Part shown: positions 26,868 through 35,855 of the stretch, in pieces | Numbering within the stretch: position 1 is the first letter of the stretch | How the letters are laid out: each line of letters opens with the position of its first letter | DNA from: Burkholderia ubonensis | GTDB lineage: Bacteria > Pseudomonadota > Gammaproteobacteria > Burkholderiales > Burkholderiaceae | Direction: 5' to 3' | Length of the DNA stretch: 64,000 bases | NCBI RefSeq assembly: GCF_902833085.1 | Contig: NZ_CADFEB010000003.1 | Span: 124,001 to 188,000 of the forward strand | The notes under the pieces: model-generated | What the model was told of the DNA's origin: nothing | The model's input: only the letters and a program-made list of their open reading frames with translations | Databases searched by the model: none | Position numbers and translations under genes: made by a program

Positions 26868-27788
26868 ATGTCGACCGCTGAAAATACCGAAGTGAACCGA
26901 CCGTTCCGACTGTTCCGGGCGGGATGCCGCGCCATGCTCGCCGCATGGTGCCTGTGCTGGAGCGCGCTGTCGTTCGGCGCGGACGCCGCCGCAACGCTGC
27001 TCGACCGATACCACGACCTGTCGGAGCAACTGAAGCACAATCCGTTCCGGCGTCCGCTGACCCTCGAGTCGTCGGAGGGAAATTCGACGCTGCGGGGCGA
27101 CATCTACGCCGTCGTCGACTATCCGTTCGCCGTGGTCAACGGCAGGCTCAACGACTCCGCGCGGGGGCCGGCCAACTGGTGCGACGTCCTGATCCTGCAC
27201 CTCAACGTCAAGTACTGCCGCGCATCGTCGGGCAGCGACGGCGCGACGCTCGACGTCAACCTCGGCAGGAAGGTCGAGCAGAAGCTGGACGACACCTATC
27301 GCGTGACGTTCCGTTACCGTGCGGCGCCCGCGACGCCGGGCTATTTCCAGGTCAATCTCGACGCCGACAGCGGGCCGATGAGCACGAAGGACTACCGCAT
27401 CGCACTGGAGGCGATCCCGGTCGGCGACACGCGCACGTTCCTGCACCTGACGTACGCGTACGGCTTCGGCACGATGGGCCGCATGGCGATGAAGGCCTAT
27501 CTGGGGACCATCGGGCGCGACAAGGTCGGCTTTACCGTTGCAAGCGCACCCGCCGCGACGCCGCCCGCATATATCGGCGGCGTGCGCGGGCTGCTGGAGC
27601 GCAACACGATGCGCTATTACCTCGCGATCGACGCGTACCTCGGGACGCTCGACAAGCCGCTCGACCAGCGTCTTGCCCGCTGGTTCGACGCGACCGAGCA
27701 GTACGCACGGCAGCTCCACGAGCTGGACCGGCAGGACTACCTGCAGATGAAGGCGAAGGAAATCCAGCGGCAGCAGAGCGCGCGGTAG
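26868..27788 (+). CDS. Conserved exported protein of unknown function
   Basis: The 306-residue product has a hydrophobic stretch (AMLAAWCLCWSALSFGADA, residues about 22-40) that looks like a signal peptide after a short basic lead. The mature part has ordered beta strands such as GDIYAVVDYPFAVVNGRL, WCDVLILHLNVKYCR with two cysteines, and DDTYRVTFRYRA, which suggest a START/SRPBCC-like cavity fold. I do not know a function. An alternative start at 26934 would place the hydrophobic core at the very N-terminus. The gene stands alone between the TfoX and GIY-YIG-like genes. Confidence 0.65.
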   Translation: MSTAENTEVNRPFRLFRAGCRAMLAAWCLCWSALSFGADAAATLLDRYHDLSEQLKHNPFRRPLTLESSEGNSTLRGDIYAVVDYPFAVVNGRLNDSARGPANWCDVLILHLNVKYCRASSGSDGATLDVNLGRKVEQKLDDTYRVTFRYRAAPATPGYFQVNLDADSGPMSTKDYRIALEAIPVGDTRTFLHLTYAYGFGTMGRMAMKAYLGTIGRDKVGFTVASAPAATPPAYIGGVRGLLERNTMRYYLAIDAYLGTLDKPLDQRLARWFDATEQYARQLHELDRQDYLQMKAKEIQRQQSAR

Positions 27789-28016
27789 GCGGCGCCGGCC
27801 GGGCGCCCGAGGGAATCAGGCAGGTCAAGGCCATGTCGAGTGATTTACCGGACCATTTTCAGTCGACGGGAAAACGTGAGTCGGGCATTCTTCTGAATGT
27901 TCATCCGGCTGATTAACTGGAAGCCCGCGTATCTGGCGACTTCCAGTCGCCCGGATTTTCTCCGGATGAACCACTCATACGACCCATTGAAGCTTCACAA
28001 CTCGTGGAGATCAACC

Positions 28017-28409
28017 ATGACCTTGCGGCTTATCGTGCCTTACGACAAATACATGCTGAAGGTGGACGTCATTCGCCACAGCGATGTCATTTCGCATTTG
28101 CATCAGGTGTTGAAGATATTTGCCAAAAAAAATCCGGAGTACAGCAAGTTCTATATCGGCATCACTAGTGATCTGAACAAGCGGCTGTCCTCTCATCAGG
28201 CCAACAAGCCCTCTTTCAAATTGATGTGCCCGATTTACAGGGAGCCGCACAACCTCGTCGGGAACGCCTTCGACCGTTTGGAACGTGAGGCCATCATGAA
28301 TTTCCGCGGCGGCATCAAGCATTCCGGAACCGGAGAAGTGGCGCTGGAATGCGACAACGATCTGGACGGTGCGCGACCGAAGAACTGGCTCTATATCCTG
28401 GTCGGCTGA
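28017..28409 (+). CDS. Small protein with GIY-YIG-like motif
   Basis: The ATG at 28017 (GGAG upstream) gives 130 residues. The block SKFYIGITSDLNKRLSSHQ, followed by a downstream glutamate in DRLEREAI, resembles the YIG, R-x-x-x-H and metal-binding Glu of GIY-YIG nucleases, but the first GIY element is replaced by SKF and the domain is short. It may be a degenerate nuclease-fold protein or a chance resemblance. The DNA is less GC-rich than that on its left, hinting at acquisition. Confidence 0.5.
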   Translation: MTLRLIVPYDKYMLKVDVIRHSDVISHLHQVLKIFAKKNPEYSKFYIGITSDLNKRLSSHQANKPSFKLMCPIYREPHNLVGNAFDRLEREAIMNFRGGIKHSGTGEVALECDNDLDGARPKNWLYILVG

Positions 28410-28716
28410 TTCGCGTGGGGGGCTTCGGAATCCGGAATTAAAAGTACGATAGTTACATGAAAGTGTACGTTTTTTCGGGGTCCTGAAGTTATCCCCGGTT
28501 GAATTCATTGATTTAATCAAGCGCTTCATACAGACGAAGCCCCGACGAAGATCAATTGGTCCAATCGAAAATTCTTTCACGCCCGGCTCAATTTATCCAC
28601 CTGTCAAATCTCGCAGATTGTGAACTTCAGGCGTTCGGCTATCGTGGCCTCGTACTCACTGGATAAGGGCAGGCTGGGAGCGATCCGGAACGGCAGGCGC
28701 GCTGCGGAGGCGCCGC
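28410..28716. other. Intergenic region upstream of the radical SAM operon
   Basis: This is AT-rich in its first half and presumably carries the operon promoter. A plus-strand open frame (about 28513-28748) passes through it and includes a possible GTG start at 28620 (42 codons, ending in the radical SAM start region), but it has no recognisable family and no clear ribosome site. Confidence 0.4.
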
Positions 28717-29934
28717 ATGAAGTCTGGGGGTTTCCGGTATCGCAGTGACCAGCGCTACGATCGATCACACATTGTCAATGGAGTGATAAGAGCAATGCGA
28801 CCTTCCTTGAGAACGAAAATTGCCCTGATTTCCAACGGCATCGACTTCGACATCGACATGTTTGCCGCAACCAGCCGGCGCTATTACGAGAACACATACG
28901 GCTACTGCGTCACTAACCGCAACATAAAGCGCGAGCATCGTATTCCGCAGGTGCTGCTGCTGGGTGATGATCTCGTGGTTTCCGTTTTGCGTCGCGAGGG
29001 TTCGCCTTGGCGTCTTCGCTTCGAGGGGGAGCGGCTCGCGCTCTACCACGAGAATGAGTTTCATCAGGACGTCGAATTACCGGAAGCACTTCCGTTCTTC
29101 GGTAAAACACTTAAGGACGGTGCAAGAACCGACGATGTGATCTCCGCATATGGGGCAGTGACGCCGGGGTTCTTTCTCTATCCGGATTGCCACTACTTCG
29201 ACAAGGGCAAGCCTTGCGGCTTCTGCTCGCTGCGCAAGGCGCGCCGCACGGTAGGGAAGCCGCTCGTCACCGAGTTCAGCCGTGAACGGATGCTGGAGAC
29301 GACGCGCATAATCCAGAAATCCGGCTGGAATATCCCGATGATTACCAATACCTGCGGCACGCCACCCGACGACGAAGGGACGCGCCGCGCGATTATCGAG
29401 CCGCTGCAGGCAATCCGCGATGCCCGTGAGCCCGGCGTTCGTATGCACGTCCTCGCCCACCCGCCCCATGACTTCCGCCTGATCGACGAATACAAGGCGG
29501 CCGGCGTTACCTCGATTGCGTTCAACCTCGAAGTCTATGGGCGCGAGGATTTCGCTCGCATCTGCCCGGGAAAGGATCAGTACTACGGCTACGATCGCTG
29601 GTGGGAGGCGCTGGACTATGCGAAGGAAGTCTTCGGCGAATACGAAGTCTATTGCGGTTTGGTGTGGGGTGTAGAACCGATTCAGAGCAGCATGGAGGGC
29701 ATGGAAGCAATCCTGTCCCGCGGCATCGGCCTTGCGACCAACGTGTTTCATGCGGACCCGGGCTCCGTTTTGGCGAGGCATCCGCAACCGTCCGAGCCCG
29801 ACATCATCGCGCTTGCCGAATGGGAGGCAAAGCTGTACGGGAAGTACCCCAAGGCGCACACGATTTACGATGTCAGTATGCGCAACACCATCGACTGGGA
29901 AGTCCATAACCACTATATGGAGTCAGTGGCATGA
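28717..29934 (+). CDS. Radical SAM enzyme with unusual CX8CX2C cluster motif
   Basis: From the ATG at 28717 (GGAGG with 6-nt spacing) the product is 405 residues. An ATG at 28795, where a more conserved-looking sequence (MRPSLRTKIALISNGID) begins, is an alternative. The cluster motif is Cys158-x8-Cys167-x2-Cys170 within PDCHYFDKGKPCGFCSLRKA, instead of the canonical CX3CX2C. Later blocks of the TIM barrel are present (ITNTCGTPPDDEG; VTSIAFNLEVYGRED; CGLVWGVEPIQSSMEG). It should bind a 4Fe-4S cluster and cleave SAM to a 5'-deoxyadenosyl radical. The substrate is unknown. Its last codons overlap the phosphoribosyltransferase start (ATGA), and a glycosyltransferase follows. Confidence 0.82.
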   Translation: MKSGGFRYRSDQRYDRSHIVNGVIRAMRPSLRTKIALISNGIDFDIDMFAATSRRYYENTYGYCVTNRNIKREHRIPQVLLLGDDLVVSVLRREGSPWRLRFEGERLALYHENEFHQDVELPEALPFFGKTLKDGARTDDVISAYGAVTPGFFLYPDCHYFDKGKPCGFCSLRKARRTVGKPLVTEFSRERMLETTRIIQKSGWNIPMITNTCGTPPDDEGTRRAIIEPLQAIRDAREPGVRMHVLAHPPHDFRLIDEYKAAGVTSIAFNLEVYGREDFARICPGKDQYYGYDRWWEALDYAKEVFGEYEVYCGLVWGVEPIQSSMEGMEAILSRGIGLATNVFHADPGSVLARHPQPSEPDIIALAEWEAKLYGKYPKAHTIYDVSMRNTIDWEVHNHYMESVA

Positions 29935-30452
29935 AGAAGATCGATCGCTACAGCTGGGAAACGGTCGACCTTCTGGCGAGACGACTCGCATGGAGCATCA
30001 AGGAGCCGTTCGATGCGATGGTGTGCGTGCTCCGCGGTGGTGCGGTGCCGGGCGCGATTCTCGCCAACGAACTCGGCATCGACCTGATGATGGGGATGAA
30101 AGTCGTCCAGAACGGGCAGACTAGCGGCGTCGGCAAGGTCGGAATGGCTTATGAGGCGGAGAAGGCCGAAATCCGGGTACCGTTGAACGACGTGAGCCTT
30201 GCCGGCAAGCGTGTACTCGTTGTCGACGACGTGCTGGATTCCGGCGAGACCGCGGCGCTGGTGGTCGACGAAGTGCGACGGCGAGGGGCGCTGGCGGTCA
30301 AGCTCGCGACGTTGCAGGTCAAGACGTATTCGCGCTTCAAGCCGGATTATTTCGTTGAGGAAACGACCAACTGGATCTTCTATCCATGGATGTCCGAGCG
30401 TGAGCTGGGTGAGATGGAAAGAAAGATTGCGGCCGCTTGCCCGGGTGAGTGA
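29931..30452 (+). CDS. Phosphoribosyltransferase family protein
   Basis: The 173-residue protein has a type I PRTase fold. The PRPP loop reads RVLVVDDVLDSGETA (residues about 87-101), and a pyrophosphate loop CVLRGGAVPGA lies near residues 32-42. The size and C-terminus (ETTNWIFYPW) resemble xanthine/hypoxanthine PRTases of the Gpt/HPT group. It would couple a base-like substrate to PRPP or release one. It starts four bases before the radical SAM gene ends, so the two are translationally coupled, and the glycosyltransferase starts 6 bp after its stop. Its substrate is not identifiable from sequence. Confidence 0.85.
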   Translation: MKKIDRYSWETVDLLARRLAWSIKEPFDAMVCVLRGGAVPGAILANELGIDLMMGMKVVQNGQTSGVGKVGMAYEAEKAEIRVPLNDVSLAGKRVLVVDDVLDSGETAALVVDEVRRRGALAVKLATLQVKTYSRFKPDYFVEETTNWIFYPWMSERELGEMERKIAAACPGE

Positions 30453-30458
30453 GGAGCG

Positions 30459-31655
30459 ATGACTCTTCCGTTCTCGGCGCTGCTGGCAGCCATCCTGGTT
30501 ATCGGATTCTTCCAGGCTTTCTATCTCGTGCAGTCGGCCTGCTTGCCGCCGCCGCGCCCCGATTGCGATATCGAGGACGCGGCGAGCGGGCGGGAATCGG
30601 TGTCCATCCTGATTCCGTTATTCAACGCCGCGTCGACCATAGAGCGCTGCCTGGAAGGAATTCTGTCGAACGATCTCCGCCAGGTTGTGCAGATCGTGCT
30701 CGTGCTTGATCGTTGCACGGACAGCAGCGAACGACTGGCGCGCAGCTTCGAGCCTCGGTTTGCAGCATGTGGAACGCCTCTATGCATCGTTTCGCTGCCG
30801 GCTCCCCAGGCCGGCAAAGTTGCGGCGATCCTTCATGGAGGCCGATACCTGGCCTCTCGAACGGTATTGCTGCTGGACGCCGACATCGTGCTTGCACCGA
30901 CCGCATTGCCGGAGCTTCTCGAATTTCGTGCGCGATCGGCAAATCCGTATGGTTCCTGCCTGATCTATCCGCTCCAGGAGCCGGGCAGAAGGCAAACAAT
31001 CTCTTCACATATCGTATGCAACAACCGTCTTTACCGGCAAAGCGTTCTGCAACTGGTCAAGAATGAGTATTCGGTCGCGAACTTTCCAGGCGGCCTGCAA
31101 CTGGTCGATTTTGTCAGTTATCGAGAACTGCTTGTAAATGGCTTTCTCGAAGATCTGAGTGCAACCTATCAGGTACTCAGGATGGGCGGGACCATTCCGA
31201 TTCTGCCGCGCGTGCTGGCGTGGGAGATCGAGAGACAGACGATCCGCGGACTATTTCTGCAACGTCTGCGCTGGACCATCGGGGCGATCCAGCATTTGCC
31301 CGTGCAGATGCGTACCGCTCGAACTCAGCCGACACTGAAACGAAAGATTCTCGTGAATTCCTATCACGTGATGTGGGAGTTCCAGCACTACGTGATCGCG
31401 GTGGCCACACTCGCGGCACCGTTTGCCGGTCGCCTATGGCCCCTTTTTCTGGCGCCGCTCGCGTTGTATGCGTTGCAGATTTCACGCTCGGTCTATCTGA
31501 CGCGCAACGATTACAGAAACTCGCTTGTCGGCATTGCACTGCATTGCCTTGTATTTCCAATGGTGATCTCGGCTGCGTTGATCGGCTCCGTCATATTGCT
31601 GCTTAAAACGCGGCGCTTCTTCTTCGGCACGTCAGCGCTTTTCCGGCGCGACTGA
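30459..31655 (+). CDS. Membrane-bound family 2 glycosyltransferase
   Basis: The 398-residue product has an N-terminal membrane helix (residues about 6-26), a GT-A catalytic domain with VSILIPLFNAASTIERCL, a DAD-type metal motif in VLLLDADIVLA, and a QxxRW-type motif LQRLRWTIG. Two or three membrane helices lie at the C-terminus (about 300-385). This layout is that of processive or membrane-anchored GT2 enzymes that use a nucleotide sugar on the cytosolic face. It is the third gene of the radical SAM/PRTase operon, which suggests the pathway ends in a glycosylated or membrane-associated product. No polysaccharide export genes are adjacent. Confidence 0.85.
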   Translation: MTLPFSALLAAILVIGFFQAFYLVQSACLPPPRPDCDIEDAASGRESVSILIPLFNAASTIERCLEGILSNDLRQVVQIVLVLDRCTDSSERLARSFEPRFAACGTPLCIVSLPAPQAGKVAAILHGGRYLASRTVLLLDADIVLAPTALPELLEFRARSANPYGSCLIYPLQEPGRRQTISSHIVCNNRLYRQSVLQLVKNEYSVANFPGGLQLVDFVSYRELLVNGFLEDLSATYQVLRMGGTIPILPRVLAWEIERQTIRGLFLQRLRWTIGAIQHLPVQMRTARTQPTLKRKILVNSYHVMWEFQHYVIAVATLAAPFAGRLWPLFLAPLALYALQISRSVYLTRNDYRNSLVGIALHCLVFPMVISAALIGSVILLLKTRRFFFGTSALFRRD

Positions 31656-31900
31656 ACGCTGATGTCGGTCCCACGGATCGGGCCCGGATGACGGCCTCGT
31701 CCTCGTGAATGGCTGTCTTCGCCGGCCAGACTCCTGACCAAGAAAATGTTGGCCGAGCATCAACACTTTCGCACACCAGACCAAGCGAAGCGATCGGCGC
31801 GTCCGCCGGAGAACGGTGTTGGCGCGATGGCATGATAGATGCGTGAGCATGGCCGTCCAAGTCGTAAACCTTGGCAACATGGGTTGAATTGGAGGGCATC

Positions 31901-33130
31901 ATGTCTAGTGGCAACTTTGTCGGGTCATCTGTCGGAAATCTGCTGGACGATTCCGAAAGGATGCTGACATACGCGGCTCGCGCCGGAAAAATGATCGAAC
32001 CGGATATACCCGCAACGATTGCGGTGGTTCGCGAAGCCGTGGCTTGCGGAAAATTGACGGCCAGACTCGAGGGGCAACTGTATTGCGCGCAAAGCCGTCT
32101 GGCCGGTGCAATCAAGCCGGTCAGCGCCGAGACGCTTGATCCGAAATCGACGGAAGATGCGAAGAAGGCGACCCGACGCTACTTCTTGCTCACATCCATC
32201 CTGGCGGTGCTCATCGTTCCCGCATCGATGGTCATGTTCGTCGACTCGAAGCTGTCCGAGAGCGGGAAAGCGCTGGTCGAAGCGAACGACAGGATCGCCA
32301 TTCCTCTCCACGAGGCACTTCAGACGCAGCGAAGCCTGATCGTCTCGATCGAAAAGCGACGCGGCGCCTACGATGCGGACAGGCTATGGGTGCGAGGGGG
32401 CAAGCCTGACCAGGACGCCTCGGCCAGCCAACGCATGGTGTCCGTGGCCGACGAAAGACGCGAGATCGACTACGAACAGGCGCTGACGCCGTCCGCGCTC
32501 GCGATAAAGGAGCAGCTCCAGGTTTTCGCCCGCAACAATCGCCAACTCTACGCGGAAACGAGATGGCTGGAACTGCTCTCGCTTCACGGTCGCGAGAACC
32601 CCTACGGATCGCCGTGGATGCGGGACAAGGCGACCCAGCGAGAAAATCTCGAGCTGACCCTGCCGATGCTCGTGCGCCACGAACATTCGCGCGACGGCGG
32701 CAAGGACGATCAAAAGCCCCAAGGGCCCGAGCACTCGATCGACGATGGCCTTCAGAAACTCGCGGTGTATCAGGACATTCGGGCGATGGCACAGAATGCC
32801 CAACATACGAGCGATTTTCTTTGGAGCGCGATCGCCGTCTATCTGCTGCCGGTGCTATATGCGGTCCTCGGCACGTTGGCCTTCATTCTCCGGGACTTGT
32901 GTACCCGGACTCGAAACCAGACGTATCACGCGTCGCATGCGCAATGTGCCTACTGCACGCGCATGATCGTCGCCGTGATCGTAGGGACCGTGATTGGCCT
33001 GTTCGACAAGTTCATGGACGGGTCCATTTCGGCATCGCCTCTCGCCATCGCATTCGTGGCCGGCTATGCGGTGGACCCGTTCTTTGCGTTCATCGATCAT
33101 GTCGCCGCGGTCGGACGAACCCGCGCGTGA
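31901..33130 (+). CDS. Multi-spanning membrane protein, function unknown
   Basis: From the ATG at 31901 (GGAGGG upstream) the protein is 409 residues. A cytosolic N-terminal helical part (about 90 residues) is followed by a membrane helix (YFLLTSILAVLIVPASMVMF), a large probably periplasmic alpha-helical domain (about 120-300), and two or three C-terminal helices (FLWSAIAVYLLPVLYAVLG; MIVAVIVGTVIGLF; LAIAFVAGYAV). A pair of cysteines lies in HAQCAYCTRM. I do not recognise the family. It converges on the caspase-FGE gene with a 45-bp gap. Confidence 0.65.
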   Translation: MSSGNFVGSSVGNLLDDSERMLTYAARAGKMIEPDIPATIAVVREAVACGKLTARLEGQLYCAQSRLAGAIKPVSAETLDPKSTEDAKKATRRYFLLTSILAVLIVPASMVMFVDSKLSESGKALVEANDRIAIPLHEALQTQRSLIVSIEKRRGAYDADRLWVRGGKPDQDASASQRMVSVADERREIDYEQALTPSALAIKEQLQVFARNNRQLYAETRWLELLSLHGRENPYGSPWMRDKATQRENLELTLPMLVRHEHSRDGGKDDQKPQGPEHSIDDGLQKLAVYQDIRAMAQNAQHTSDFLWSAIAVYLLPVLYAVLGTLAFILRDLCTRTRNQTYHASHAQCAYCTRMIVAVIVGTVIGLFDKFMDGSISASPLAIAFVAGYAVDPFFAFIDHVAAVGRTRA

Positions 33131-33175
33131 GGCTGCCGGCAGCGGCGCAGCAGGCCCGAACGGCCAGGGCGATAC

Positions 33176-35131
33176 CTACTTCATGTCCCTGGCCACGCGA
33201 AACCCGTTTGCCGAATACCGTACGCTGCTGTCGTATTTGAAGCGTGTCGAGACCGGCATGTAGCTCGCCCCGTCCCGCCACGAGCCGCCGCGGATCACGC
33301 GTACCTGGCAATTCGGCTCGTCCCACGAGCGGCCGTCGGCAGGCGCATTCTTGTACGAGTTGTGCCAGCAATCGCTGACCCATTCCCATACGCCGCCACC
33401 CATGTCGTAGAAGCCGAGCGGATTGGCCGCGAACGACCCGACGTTATCCGGCGCATCGGCGCGCCACGGCTGGCCGCAGTCCTTGCAGTTCGCGTTGCCC
33501 GGGCGCATCTCGTTGCCCCACCAGTAGCGCGTCGCGGTGCCGCCGCGGGCCGCGAATTCCCATTCGGCCTCGGTCGGCAGCCGGTACGACTTGCCGCTGA
33601 TCTTCGACAGCCACTTCACGTACTGTTGCGCGTCGTCCCAACTCAGGTCGCGCACGGGCGCGTTCGGCGCCGTGTTGCTGTCGCTCGGCAGGCGCGGACA
33701 GGCACCGGCATCGCGGCACGTGTTCCACTGCGCGACGGTCACCACGTACTTCGCGAGCGCGAAGGAATGATCGAGTGTCACGCGGTGCGCGGGCTTTTCC
33801 GACGGATCGCCCGAATTGCTGCCCATCGCGAACGTCCCCGGGTTGACCGCCAGCATCGGGGGGCATGCAGGGCAATCCCGGATTTCATTGGCGGCCGTCG
33901 CGACGCCTTTCTGCTGCGGTGGCGACGGGGCCGTCGCTGCGGCGGGAGGCGGCGCTTTCGCCGGCGAGCCGGGCGTGTGCGCAGGCTGTGCCGCCGCTGC
34001 TGATGCGGGCGCCGGGGCGGGGGCCGGCGCGGCGCTCGCCGTCTGTGCGGGCGCGGACGCCGCGGGCGCCTTGGGCGCCGCCGCGCGCAGTCGCGCAAGA
34101 CGGGCCTGCGCCAACGACGCGAAGCGTCCGTTCGGGTAGGTCTTCAGATAGGCTTCGTAATCGCCCGCATCCTTGCTGTCCTTGATCGACTCCCAGAACG
34201 TGATTTCGTACTGCTCGGCGCTGTCTTTCGGCATCACGCCACGGCTGTCGAACGCGACGACGCCGACGTCGGCCAGCACTTCGTCGCCCGAATGCCTCGC
34301 GCCGTTTCCTGCGCGACGGACCCCGGGGAATGCCAACGTCGTTGCCGCATCGGAACGGGCGGAAAGGGACGAGGCGACCCACGGCATCTGCCGATGCCCG
34401 GTGGCGCTTTCGACCATCGCGCCTGCACGGTCGAACGTCTGAGCGATGCCGAGTCCCGGCGACGCGAGCGTCTGCAGCAGCGCCGCCGTGTACACACCAT
34501 GCGTTGCACCGTCGGCCGCGTTTGCGCCGGGCGCTGCCGCGTAGGCGACGAGCGTATGCGGCGGCGGCTGGCGGGCCGCCGTGTCGCCGGCGCCCGGGGG
34601 CGTACTCAGGCAGGAATCCAGAATGATCAGATCAATCCGGTCGCCGTGCCGCCGCGACGTCGCATCGAACACGGTTTGCAGGTCGATGCCCGTTCGCGAC
34701 AGGCCGGCCGGAGAGCGGACGTCGGCATCGACCGGCGCGAGCCACGTCGTGCCGCCGGCGCTGGCGCCGTGGCCCGCAAAATAGACCAGCCCCGCGCCGT
34801 CGGCCGCAACGCGGCGCTCGTACGCGGCAAGCCCGTCGAGCATTTGTTGCCGGGTGGCGTTGCGCAGCGTGATGACGTCGAAGCCGAGGGCCTGCAACGC
34901 ATCGCGCATTGCATCGGCGTCATGGACCGGATTGGCGAGCGGACGGTTGCGATAGGCGCCGTTGCCGATCACGAGCGCGACGCGACGCGGTTCGACGGAC
35001 GGGGCGCGCGCGGACGCTGCCGGCGGCGTGGCAAACGGATGCATGTCCTCGCCGGAGCAGACGCTCGATGTCACCGCGATCGACGCAAACAGGCATGCGG
35101 GCAAGAGTATTCGCCACATATTCAGCCCCAT
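33176..35131 (-). CDS. Exported caspase-like protease fused to a formylglycine-generating-enzyme (SUMF1) domain
   Basis: The 651-residue protein has an N-terminal hydrophobic signal, then a peptidase C14 caspase domain (residues about 48-270) with the dyad His121 (YFAGHGAS) and Cys174 (ILDSCLS). A low-complexity Ala/Pro linker (about 350-410) leads to a C-terminal FGE-sulfatase domain (about 430-651) with FAMGSNSGDPSEKPAHRV, YRLPTEAEWEFAARGG and IRGGSWRDG. In bacteria such FGE-type domains often serve as binding scaffolds, and the copper-binding cysteine pair of true FGE is not evident. Its cleavage target is unknown. A repeat segment resembling Sel1/DUF linker (FWESIKDSKDAGDYEAYLKTYPNG) precedes the linker. 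Confidence 0.88.
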   Translation of the reverse strand: MGLNMWRILLPACLFASIAVTSSVCSGEDMHPFATPPAASARAPSVEPRRVALVIGNGAYRNRPLANPVHDADAMRDALQALGFDVITLRNATRQQMLDGLAAYERRVAADGAGLVYFAGHGASAGGTTWLAPVDADVRSPAGLSRTGIDLQTVFDATSRRHGDRIDLIILDSCLSTPPGAGDTAARQPPPHTLVAYAAAPGANAADGATHGVYTAALLQTLASPGLGIAQTFDRAGAMVESATGHRQMPWVASSLSARSDAATTLAFPGVRRAGNGARHSGDEVLADVGVVAFDSRGVMPKDSAEQYEITFWESIKDSKDAGDYEAYLKTYPNGRFASLAQARLARLRAAAPKAPAASAPAQTASAAPAPAPAPASAAAAQPAHTPGSPAKAPPPAAATAPSPPQQKGVATAANEIRDCPACPPMLAVNPGTFAMGSNSGDPSEKPAHRVTLDHSFALAKYVVTVAQWNTCRDAGACPRLPSDSNTAPNAPVRDLSWDDAQQYVKWLSKISGKSYRLPTEAEWEFAARGGTATRYWWGNEMRPGNANCKDCGQPWRADAPDNVGSFAANPLGFYDMGGGVWEWVSDCWHNSYKNAPADGRSWDEPNCQVRVIRGGSWRDGASYMPVSTRFKYDSSVRYSANGFRVARDMK

Positions 35132-35384
35132 AGGGTCTGTTTACATATGGAACGCACATGCGTTGCCACGATGCCGGCCTGCGGCGGGCGCGGGCACGGC
35201 CAGGACACATTCAAGATAGCACGCGCATTCGGCGGCGATCACCGGAACCACCCGAGGTTCGTGAAAAAAACAGACATGCGCGCACACGCATCGATCTGTG
35301 CCTTCCCGCCGATTACATCCTAAGCTGTTAGACACGCTCCACTGTCCGACGCCGCGCGCCGCCACCAACGCGAGGAGCAATACG

Positions 35385-35813
35385 ATGCGAAGAAGGGCTA
35401 CGCTGTTGGTCATGGCCGCCACCGTCCTGGCGCCGAGGATCGTATTTGCCGCGGGGCGCACGCCTTCGCCGCCCGGCGCCGAGGCGTACATCATCTGGCC
35501 GTCGGACGGTGCCACGATCACGGGCGGCAAGTTCTGGGTGCGCATGGGCCTGCGCAACATGGGCATCTGCCCGAAAGGCATCGAGCGGCCCAACGTGGGC
35601 CATCATCATCTGCTCATCGATGCCGATCTCCCGCCGCTGGACCAGCCGATACCGTCGGACCGGAATCACCTCCATTACGGCGCCGGTCAGACCGAGGCGC
35701 GCATCGAGCTTCCGCCCGGCAAGCACACGCTGCAGCTGCTGATGGGCGACCACGATCACGTGCCGCACGATCCGCCCGTGTATTCGAAGAAGATCACGAT
35801 CACGGTCAAGTAG
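35385..35813 (+). CDS. DUF4399 exported protein, copy 1
   Basis: From the ATG at 35385 the product is 142 residues with a signal peptide ending in VFAAG. The DUF4399 core is complete: AYIIWPSDGATITGGKFWVRMGL, then GHHHLLIDADLPP, PSDRNHLHYG and LPPGKHTLQLLMGDH. The many histidines suggest metal binding, but the family has no established function. A second, closely related copy follows 42 bp downstream. Confidence 0.85.
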   Translation: MRRRATLLVMAATVLAPRIVFAAGRTPSPPGAEAYIIWPSDGATITGGKFWVRMGLRNMGICPKGIERPNVGHHHLLIDADLPPLDQPIPSDRNHLHYGAGQTEARIELPPGKHTLQLLMGDHDHVPHDPPVYSKKITITVK

Positions 35814-35855
35814 CGCGGCATGCCGCGCCCGCCGCACGAACCGGGAACCGACGCC

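Noticed and set aside
28620..28748. A 42-codon frame just before and overlapping the radical SAM start as a possible precursor peptide
   Set aside because: It has no clear ribosome site, no leader/core character, and the frame extends upstream without features. The operon context fits small-molecule chemistry better.
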